The notes beneath the pieces are model-generated. The model was not told the DNA's origin. It made no database searches and saw nothing but the letters and a program-made list of their open reading frames with translations. Positions 23,762 through 30,361 of a DNA stretch of 30,361 nt are shown piece after piece. Numbering within the stretch: the first letter of the stretch is position 1; each line of letters starts with the position of its first letter. Source of the stretch: Bacteroidota bacterium (GTDB lineage Bacteria > Bacteroidota > Bacteroidia > Bacteroidales > UBA4417). The stretch lies in assembly GCA_020048595.1 (NCBI GenBank), contig JAIFMH010000064.1, positions 1 through 30,361 on the forward strand. The letters run 5' to 3'. A program made the position numbers and the translations under genes.

Positions 23762-26700
23762 ATGAAAAGTAAGCGATTAAACCGGAATTTATATATAATA
23801 GCTGCTACTGTAGTAGTTTTTGCAATCGGGTATTACTTGTACCTTGAAGTTTATACGAAAAACAGGGAGGAGCATATTATAGCCACAAAATCCCGGATTC
23901 TTGAACTTATGAGCCAGAACCTGCAGGAAAAAGTCAAATCAATGCGGAAAAATGCGGCTGAATATGTCGGGTATCACTTAATCCCTGACCAGGGTAAAAG
24001 CATACCTGAAACTGAATTTCTAAGTAAACTGAAACAGAAAAAAGATTTAGGGTATTTCAATCCTAATCTTGAATATACTACCTCAAAAGAACCTGGTAGT
24101 ATGGATAAACCTGCAAAGGATATTATTCTGGTAGAATCTGAAGCTAAGTCCGATTTCCTGTACTTTAATGTTTTATTAGGCGATAATTTTAAAGAGTATA
24201 AAAAAAGAGTCCACGAGTTCAGGACAAATTATGAATTACTGATGGCGGGATTCATGCAAAGGAATATTTTTAATGAATATATTCTGATCATTAATGATAC
24301 TATTATTTACTCAACCCTTCCGGGAAAACCAAACCTTGTTTTCACAAAACAAAACAAAGGCGAAACACAGGATGATGAGAGTGAAGCCGGGCAATCCACG
24401 CTGGCGGGCAATATTGATATTATAAACCAAACAAATCGCGGGCAGGCTACAATCAGGGGAGTCACAACGTACGACATCAACATATCAAATAATCCATTTA
24501 AGCTGTTTGTTTGTCAAACCCAGATCGAAAACAAAAACTGGTACGTTTGTGGCCTGGTAAGAGCTGAATTGATCGATCAGGCAAAGAAAGGTATGGCGCC
24601 CTGGGTTCTTTTACTGATTTTCATGGTTCTTGCGCTTATCATCCTCGGATTACCGTTTATTAAACTAAAGGTGATGTCGCCAACGGAACAACTAACTTCC
24701 GGTAACCTCATTAATTCTGCTATCTCTTTATTCCTTGGCACAAGTTTTGTCTTTCTGTTCATTTTCTTCATTTCCAATGCTTACTGGTACCGAATCCAGA
24801 ATGAATCGAGGTTGGAGAAACTCGCTTCTGAAATAAATGATTCCCTCAGGAAGGAGATCAGCAACTCATGGCATCAGCTTGATTCCTACGATAAAATAGG
24901 AGTGGCAAGGGCAAAACTCAACACGGATTTGCCCGACAGTACAAATGTTTTAAATGATAATCCATTAAAACCTCTGAGTTATCAATACTTCGACTATTCG
25001 TTTTATATGGATTCGCTGGGAGATCAGAAGGGGATTTTAACACCATTCTCAATCAGAGACAAACCTACCAATCTTTCAAATCGGGATTATTTTAAGAAAC
25101 CCGACGAATGGATATTTCCAGGCAATGATACATGCAGATTCCGGATGGAATCAATCGTTTCGGTAACCAGTGGTGTTGTTAAAGCCGCGTTGTCGAAACG
25201 ATCAGAGATGAAAAATATGGTGATTGCAATGACAGGCCGGTTTTATTCGATCATTGACCCTATTATGCCGGAAAAATACAAATTCTGCATCATCGACGGG
25301 AATGGGCTTGTTTGGTTTCATTCCGACAAGCTGCGAAACTTACGGGAGAATTTGATTACAGAATGCAACGAAAATGCAAATTTATCTGCCGCAATTTACG
25401 CAAATGCAACTAAAATACTGAATGTTTACTATTATGACGAGCCTTACAGGATAAGGATTGAGCCACTTTCGACAACGCCTTTATACCTTGTAACCATGTA
25501 TGACAAACGTGCCGAATACGACTACCAGGTACAGGTGCTGATGCTTACTCTTCTCCTTTTTTCAGCACTAGTCTTTTTCATTATTTTTCAAACTGTTGCA
25601 CTGTTCTTTTTTAAAAGATTTGTGCGAAACCGGGGATTGAAAAACCTGATCATGGATTTTATTGGCGTAAAGGAAGAACACAACAAGATTTATGTTGTAG
25701 TGAGCGTACTGATGGTTTTAACTGCTATATTGTATTATTTGCTGATAGGCCCGGTAAATATACTATTCCCGCTTATTTCTGCATTGGCTATGTTGTCAAT
25801 CCTGTTTCCCTATTTAAATTATGCAATTAATGGATTTGAATTAAAATCGCCCGGCCGCAATCTTTTTGCTCTTGTCAACCTGGTATTTCTTATTCTGATA
25901 AATATTGAAGCGGTGAGATTTATAAGCGAACGGGATTTGTATAAAATGTGGATTTTCCAGGGAGGGATCATTGTGCTCTTAGTAATTGGATATGCAGTAC
26001 TAAAGAGAGATTTTAAGCTGCAGCATACAAAATATAATATCACATTCTATGTTTGTTTTCTGATGGGATTACTCCTGGTATACAGCGTGGCGCCCGCTGT
26101 TAAATTTTTTGAGGCATCGGTCAGCCACGAAATAATCAGAGGGATAAAGCACGACCAGCTGGAGCTTTCGCGGCTCAGGGAATCAAGAAATGCGCAACTA
26201 AGTAAATATTACATCCTGTTGGAACAAAATCACAAACTTGATCCATCTGTAATTCCCGTTTTTGAGCATAGAATGAGCCGGGGTATTTATGCAAAATTTG
26301 TAGGCTCAACATTTTACATCGGGGGAAAGACATCCTGGGAGGAAATGGATGCTAAATGCAAGGACTTTATTGATAAAAATGATGTTAGCGATGAGCGGGG
26401 CAGCGAATTCATTATAAATAATTTCAGGCCTGTGTATGACAGAACTTCTATCGAAACAAAATACCTGGAAGATGATTCGCTGCTGAATGGAAACCAAACC
26501 TGGAAATTTTGCAAAGATTCTATTGTTTTTAATTACTCCTCAATAACCGAGAAATACGCCTGTCTAAAGCCTGTAAGCTGCCGGATTGTAACAGGTTTTT
26601 ATCGTCCGGATATTTTTAATCCGCTTATAGCTAATGAGTCAACAGGCAAATGGTTCCTGTTTCAGAAATATGAAATTATTTTTATCCTGTTCCTGTTGAT

Positions 26701-27937
26701 TGTCATTTATGGTATTTACCGGCTTATTTTATTCGGAACACGGAAATTGTTCGGGATTTCCATTCTTGAAATGCATACCGAATATGATTTCGGGAATTCT
26801 GTTTCCGAGCAATTGGCATCCGGGCACCCGGTTTTGGTTATTGGGTCACCATCGGTAAGCCCGGTTGCGTTTATTAAAAGGCAATTAACAGGCTATTATA
26901 AATTAATATCCTTTGATCTTCTTACGCAAAAAGCCGGATTTTCGGATTTGAAACCTGCCAGCGATAAAGATGTTCTGATCATCGAAAATTTTGCATATGA
27001 TTATGATTCTCCTCAGTCGTTTGCCCTGCAGTTGAAAGAGATAAACGAGAAGATCAGTAAAAAATACAGAATGGTAATTGTTGGGACGGTCTCTCCATAT
27101 CTGATACAGGATTACCTGGAGCAAAAGCTGAAACCTGATACTATTGATAAAGAGAAAAGCAAAGAGAAACCAGCTGAAACAACAGAAATGTGGGAACAAC
27201 TTGTCACGTCATTTAATAACATCCTTTCAAAAATGAATGTGATTTTTGCCCCGGAAAAGTACGATGAAACGATCCTGCAACCTGATTGTCAGGATTTGGA
27301 TAATGCCGGCTTCAACGATGATGAAAATGTGAAACTCAACGAAGATTTGAGAAGATTTATTTGCAGTGAACTTGGCGCAAGCACATATCTTTACAGGTAT
27401 GCAGATGAATTGACGGATTTTTGTAAAAAGCTTGAAACAGCGGGACTTCATGAGCAGATTATTAAGGATCGGATAATTTTACGCATTATGGACCTTAGCA
27501 AGTTGTATTACGACAACATTCTTAACTCATGTTCACCGATGGAGCGATTTGTGCTGAGTGATATGGCTCAGGATATGATTGTTAACAGCAAGAATCAAAG
27601 TATAGTACTTTTATTGATTCACCGGGGCTTGTTTGTTAATAACGGATTTGCCATAAGATTTATGAATGAGAGTTTCCGGAAGCATGTCCTGCACAGCTTC
27701 ACTCCCGACGAGAAAGAACGGCTTAAAGCAAAACTTGGGGATTCAGGAATGAGCTGGCAGGGGTATAAGCTTGTTCTGATACTAGTTATGATCGGACTTT
27801 TCTCTTTCCTCTTTATTGCAAACCGATCCATACTCGACAACCTGAACAAACTTTTTATCGTTATTGGAGGAGGTACTGTTTTGATAACCAATTTAACCGG
27901 GTTTCTGACAAGAAAAGAAACCGGCAATCCTAAATAA
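23762..27937 (+). CDS. Large multi-pass membrane protein with cache-like sensor regions and degenerate NTPase-like domain
   Basis: 1391 aa from ATG 23762; an in-frame GTG at 23741 is a less likely start. Predicted layout by hydrophobicity: TM1 10-28; extracytoplasmic region about 30-278; TM2 280-300; TM3 318-340; second extracytoplasmic region 343-588 with cache-like features (NLSNRDYFKKPDEW, YKFCIIDGNGLVWFH); TM4 591-616; five further helices to about 778; third extracytoplasmic region 785-968; TM10 970-991; cytoplasmic region to 1334; TM11 and TM12 at the end. The basic stretch after TM4 (KRFVRNRGLKN) supports this topology. The cytoplasmic part resembles a STAND/AAA-like ATPase: VLVIGSPSVSPVAF stands where a Walker A would be but lacks GKT/S, DVLIIENF resembles Walker B, and a winged-helix-like tail follows (MERFVLSDMAQD, LIHRGLF, MNESFRKHVL). 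Probably a membrane sensor; function unknown. It stands alone. Confidence 0.8.
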   Translation: MKSKRLNRNLYIIAATVVVFAIGYYLYLEVYTKNREEHIIATKSRILELMSQNLQEKVKSMRKNAAEYVGYHLIPDQGKSIPETEFLSKLKQKKDLGYFNPNLEYTTSKEPGSMDKPAKDIILVESEAKSDFLYFNVLLGDNFKEYKKRVHEFRTNYELLMAGFMQRNIFNEYILIINDTIIYSTLPGKPNLVFTKQNKGETQDDESEAGQSTLAGNIDIINQTNRGQATIRGVTTYDINISNNPFKLFVCQTQIENKNWYVCGLVRAELIDQAKKGMAPWVLLLIFMVLALIILGLPFIKLKVMSPTEQLTSGNLINSAISLFLGTSFVFLFIFFISNAYWYRIQNESRLEKLASEINDSLRKEISNSWHQLDSYDKIGVARAKLNTDLPDSTNVLNDNPLKPLSYQYFDYSFYMDSLGDQKGILTPFSIRDKPTNLSNRDYFKKPDEWIFPGNDTCRFRMESIVSVTSGVVKAALSKRSEMKNMVIAMTGRFYSIIDPIMPEKYKFCIIDGNGLVWFHSDKLRNLRENLITECNENANLSAAIYANATKILNVYYYDEPYRIRIEPLSTTPLYLVTMYDKRAEYDYQVQVLMLTLLLFSALVFFIIFQTVALFFFKRFVRNRGLKNLIMDFIGVKEEHNKIYVVVSVLMVLTAILYYLLIGPVNILFPLISALAMLSILFPYLNYAINGFELKSPGRNLFALVNLVFLILINIEAVRFISERDLYKMWIFQGGIIVLLVIGYAVLKRDFKLQHTKYNITFYVCFLMGLLLVYSVAPAVKFFEASVSHEIIRGIKHDQLELSRLRESRNAQLSKYYILLEQNHKLDPSVIPVFEHRMSRGIYAKFVGSTFYIGGKTSWEEMDAKCKDFIDKNDVSDERGSEFIINNFRPVYDRTSIETKYLEDDSLLNGNQTWKFCKDSIVFNYSSITEKYACLKPVSCRIVTGFYRPDIFNPLIANESTGKWFLFQKYEIIFILFLLIVIYGIYRLILFGTRKLFGISILEMHTEYDFGNSVSEQLASGHPVLVIGSPSVSPVAFIKRQLTGYYKLISFDLLTQKAGFSDLKPASDKDVLIIENFAYDYDSPQSFALQLKEINEKISKKYRMVIVGTVSPYLIQDYLEQKLKPDTIDKEKSKEKPAETTEMWEQLVTSFNNILSKMNVIFAPEKYDETILQPDCQDLDNAGFNDDENVKLNEDLRRFICSELGASTYLYRYADELTDFCKKLETAGLHEQIIKDRIILRIMDLSKLYYDNILNSCSPMERFVLSDMAQDMIVNSKNQSIVLLLIHRGLFVNNGFAIRFMNESFRKHVLHSFTPDEKERLKAKLGDSGMSWQGYKLVLILVMIGLFSFLFIANRSILDNLNKLFIVIGGGTVLITNLTGFLTRKETGNPK

Positions 27938-28547
27938 TTGACCGCAAGTTATATGCTGAATCTACTACTTTAATAATAAAGCTGCAGATACGCTGTCCAA
28001 CACACTAATAGAAAGTATTAAGCCCAGATTGATTTCTTATCTGAGCAATCAGATTTTTGTTTTTAAACCTTCTAATTCAAATGTCCATTGGTAATTCCCA
28101 ATAACCTCATTATCAATAATATGTAAATCAGGGATTTGTATTCTAATATGTTGATAATATGCGACTTATTGTTTTGCGTCTTCGTGGAAAAAAAATCTAA
28201 CGATGTATTGTGATTGAAAGAAGGGAAAAATCATTATTTCCGCTTTTATGCGGTATTCCTTTGCAAAGAGATGATAGATGCTGAAAGCAGATAGACTTGT
28301 TATCCGAAAAGCATTTGGAAGGAGAAAGAAAAACGATGGCGAATAAATTCTGCAAAAGAATGTGAGAATTGGTTCTGGTTTTCTTAAATACTTAATTAAA
28401 TATTTATATTTGTGCCTATTAGATGGAAGTGAATCGGAGCTGACCTCATTGCAGGGGGTTGGCTTCGGTGCTTTATGGGGATTAAAAAGAGTATTAAATT
28501 CGACTGAAAAGGTAATTCTATTTGATCAGGCCAAAGTGAGCAAAAAA
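27938..28547. other. Intergenic region
   Basis: About 610 nt between the membrane-protein gene and the next terminator. Short imperfect hairpins are present (for example CCGC-TTTTAT-GCGG near 28239), but no gene, RNA or clear terminator for the upstream gene is found. A plus-strand frame from 28362 overlaps the next gene and is not believed. Confidence 0.45.
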
Positions 28548-28573
28548 AATCCTGAGCCGCCTGGCCCAGGATT
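28548..28573 (-). terminator. Rho-independent terminator of the NTF2-like lipoprotein gene
   Basis: AATCCTG-A-GCC pairs with GGC-C-CAGGATT around GCCT, with one A-C mismatch. On the minus strand it is followed by U residues (A-run 28542-28547). It lies 25 nt after the stop. Confidence 0.85.
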
Positions 28574-28598
28574 CAACAGAAAAAGCTTGAAAACAATT

Positions 28599-29105
28599 TT
28601 ATTCTTTCACAGCAAGGAATATTTTTTCCAGGTCTTCATTATAGGGAACAAAACTCATACTTACAAAATCACACATCCATTTATTGTCAACCTTCACATG
28701 ATGGGTTACATTGCGAACCGGGATTCTGTCTGACCATCCGGAAACTAAAAACTGATCAACAACAATGGCTGTATTACCGCTTTTAGCCAGCCTTATTTCC
28801 CGTTTGCCGAGTGTAAACGTAGGCGCTACATACGTAGTGTCAGCGGACATTTCGTTAAAAAGTTTTGAATACCCTTCCTTATCCCAGAATTCTTCAGAGT
28901 CAGTGCCGCAATACAGGCAATCATCTGTGAGCAACGGCAGAAATGTATTTGCATCTTTTGCCGTAAATGCCGTGTACATGATTTCTAGATTTTTTGCTAT
29001 TGAATCCTTTTCAGCAGCTGCATCATATGGAGCGGCTGCTTCTTTTTGTTGACAGGAAGTAATTGTCATCATTGCAACAAACATGGAATAGATAATTTTT
29101 TTCAT
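28599..29105 (-). CDS. NTF2/SnoaL-like lipoprotein
   Basis: 168 aa. Lipobox ITSC, Cys18, followed by a short linker (QQKEAAAPYDAAAEKDS). The rest is a single cone-shaped NTF2-like alpha+beta domain: IAKNLEIMYTAFTAKDANTF helix region (36-55), LLTDDCLYCGTDSEEFWDKE (58-77), and the closing strands NTAIVVDQFLVSG (110-122), PVRNVTHHVKVDNKWMCDFV (128-147). This matches the SnoaL-like / DUF4440 group that Bacteroidota export as lipoproteins. Such domains bind small ligands or are enzymes, but no catalytic residues can be assigned. Single-gene unit with a strong terminator. Confidence 0.82.
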   Translation of the reverse strand: MKKIIYSMFVAMMTITSCQQKEAAAPYDAAAEKDSIAKNLEIMYTAFTAKDANTFLPLLTDDCLYCGTDSEEFWDKEGYSKLFNEMSADTTYVAPTFTLGKREIRLAKSGNTAIVVDQFLVSGWSDRIPVRNVTHHVKVDNKWMCDFVSMSFVPYNEDLEKIFLAVKE

Positions 29106-29671
29106 AACTATTATTTATTTTTTACGGGTCATTACTTGTCCCGATTTATCGGGATGGAATATGCCAGATTGATCAAAATATCATCTTCGGTTGGTGATTT
29201 TTTCCAATCATGGCTATTTTATCTGGTTTTTTTTAAGTGTAAAAATAAAGTGAAAAATGCTGAGCGTGGGATGAGAAATTCCTGAAACTGATTTCTAACA
29301 TTTTTGAACTCGTTAATTGAAGGATTAAAGATAATTTTTTTAACAATATACGCACATAAAATATTTTATTTTGAGTGTTTCGGTAATTTTTTATCACAAG
29401 TTTGATCTAGGAATTAAAATCCGGGAAGTTTAGTATACTATACTCTTTCAATATTAATGACCCGATTGATAAGTAAAATGATTTAAGTTAATAGCCTGAC
29501 GAAGAGCGGGTAAAAAGTTTGTAAATAAACTATTGGAGTAATATCATTCACATTGTCATCTCAAACTTAATCTCAGTTTTCGGAAAAGCTCAGTACTTTA
29601 GTTTAAAGTAGAATATTGTTGAATTTGGAGAATCTGTAGTGGCAGATGTTAACTTAAATATCAATCATGTT
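29106..29671. other. Intergenic region
   Basis: 566 nt without a plausible gene. It holds a TCCCGAT/ATCGGGA palindrome (29139-29154) and a third copy of the GCCTGACG motif (29494-29501). Otherwise AT-rich and unrecognised. Confidence 0.45.
29139..29154. repeat. Palindrome TCCCGAT-TT-ATCGGGA
   Basis: A perfect 7-bp inverted repeat around TT, 34 nt upstream of the lipoprotein start. Similar CCCGAT...ATCGGG palindromes recur between genes in Bacteroidota. It could be a repetitive element or a protein-binding site. Confidence 0.5.
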
Positions 29672-30361
29672 TCAACCCTGCAGGCTATTTGAATAATAAT
29701 CCAGGTTTTCCCGTGTAATGATATCGATAGGTGAAAAATTGTCCCTGATAACTTCTTTTTTAAGAACAAGGTGTTCAAATAATGTAGCAACTACCTTGAA
29801 CGCTTGTTTTTGCGGCCGTTGACCAATAAGGAAATCAATATACTGGTTTTGAAGTAGCTTTATATTCTGAGGAATCAGATCGTACCCGATTACCGGCAAA
29901 TTATCCAGGTGGTGTTTTTCCAGAAGTTGTGCCACGATATAAGAACGTGAATTAGGAATATATACTCCCTGTATGCCTAATTCTTCGATAATCTCTGTAT
30001 CAAAATTGATCTGGTTTGGATCGCTTGAATCTGCTATTTCACGTTGGAAAATCTCAATCGCTTTATGTTTCGCATCCGATTCGAAGAACTGCCTGAAACC
30101 CTGTACCCGCTGGTAAAGCATATTTGTATTTCCAAAGGATGATGAAATATTCACAATAAGAACCTTTGCAGGATCAGGAAGCATATAATTAATCAGTTTA
30201 GCCGCAACATATCCGCTCCGGAATCCGTCCTGTCCCACAAAGCTCAGGTAATTCCTTTCTTTTAAACAGGAATCCAGGAAACAATACGGGATACCTGACT
30301 TCTCACATTCATCCAGGAATAAATGCGACTCCTTTGTAAAAAACGGAACCAGTATAACTCC
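29672..30361 (-). CDS. LacI-family regulator or sugar-binding-like protein, C-terminal part (partial)
   Basis: The frame is open to the right edge, giving 229 residues; the N-terminus is outside the window. The visible part is a type I periplasmic-binding-protein fold: GVILVPFFTKESHLFLDECE at the edge, then GIPYCFLDS, SFVGQDGFRSGYVAAKLINY, AKVLIVNISSSF, VQGFRQFFES, IQGVYIPNSRSYIVAQLLEK, LPVIGYDLIPQNIKLLQNQ and the closing IGQRPQKQAFKVVATLFEHL. The order and spacing match the effector-binding domain of LacI/GalR repressors. In Bacteroidota these regulate carbohydrate or other catabolic genes, probably next to it beyond the right edge. An N-terminal helix-turn-helix is expected but not seen. 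A stand-alone binding protein is the alternative. Confidence 0.8.
   Translation of the reverse strand, partial: GVILVPFFTKESHLFLDECEKSGIPYCFLDSCLKERNYLSFVGQDGFRSGYVAAKLINYMLPDPAKVLIVNISSSFGNTNMLYQRVQGFRQFFESDAKHKAIEIFQREIADSSDPNQINFDTEIIEELGIQGVYIPNSRSYIVAQLLEKHHLDNLPVIGYDLIPQNIKLLQNQYIDFLIGQRPQKQAFKVVATLFEHLVLKKEVIRDNFSPIDIITRENLDYYSNSLQG

Noticed and set aside
28362..28733. 123-residue plus-strand frame
   Set aside because: It overlaps a well-supported lipoprotein gene and its terminator on the other strand, has low-complexity composition and no family features.
1..30361. tRNA, rRNA or CRISPR arrays
   Set aside because: No T-loop-like GGTTCRANTCC with matching arms, no rRNA signatures and no regularly spaced repeats were found.

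Overview
The window looks like a chromosomal segment from a member of the Bacteroidota, most likely class Bacteroidia. The DNA is AT-rich. Two secreted proteins end in a type IX secretion (T9SS) C-terminal sorting domain with the YPNP motif. A TonB-dependent receptor is followed 12 nt later by a lipoprotein gene. Most promoters that can be read carry a TAnnTTTG-like -7 box rather than an E. coli -10, and Shine-Dalgarno sites are rare.

Layout. 1-134: end of an outer-membrane beta-barrel-like gene, with a bidirectional terminator at 151-185. 215-2476 (-): secreted phospholipase D-like protein with an OB-like N-terminus and a T9SS tail. 2868-3596 (+): polyprenol-phosphate mannosyltransferase-like GT2. 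3863-6448 (+): large multidomain T9SS surface protein. About 6808-8072: an IS110-family insertion sequence with a strong hairpin directly before the transposase start. 8073-8770: a gene-free stretch rich in palindromes, including a 146-bp element with terminal inverted repeats. 8828-13483 (-): TonB receptor plus lipoprotein operon. 13858-15669 (+): dihydroorotase (pyrC) plus a MORN-repeat lipoprotein. 15679-16716 (-): exported endonuclease/exonuclease/phosphatase-family enzyme. 16857-17750 (-): coiled-coil lipoprotein. 18176-19366 (+): RlmI-type rRNA cytosine methyltransferase. 19606-21398 (-): S4-domain protein and the ribosome GTPase Der, with short tandem repeats around them. 21748-21892: a diverged second copy of the 146-bp element. 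22118-22474 (-): small cytochrome-c-like lipoprotein with an unusual CX4CH motif. 22475-23761: a gene desert. 23762-27937 (+): a 1391-residue multi-pass membrane protein with cache-like sensor regions and a degenerate NTPase-like cytoplasmic region. 28599-29105 (-): NTF2/SnoaL-like lipoprotein. 29672-30361 (-): C-terminal part of a LacI-type regulator or sugar-binding-like protein that runs off the window.

How the genes may work together. Housekeeping genes (pyrC, rlmI-like, der, S4 protein) alternate with cell-surface genes. Several surface genes hint at handling of extracellular phosphodiesters: the PLD-like protein, a lamin-tail-like domain protein, the TonB receptor/lipoprotein pair and the exported EEP-family enzyme. 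This is an inference from domain types, not proven by the sequence.

The most novel-looking items are the 1391-aa membrane protein, the 146-bp dispersed structured element and the IS110 5' hairpin (a possible bridge RNA part or translational control element).
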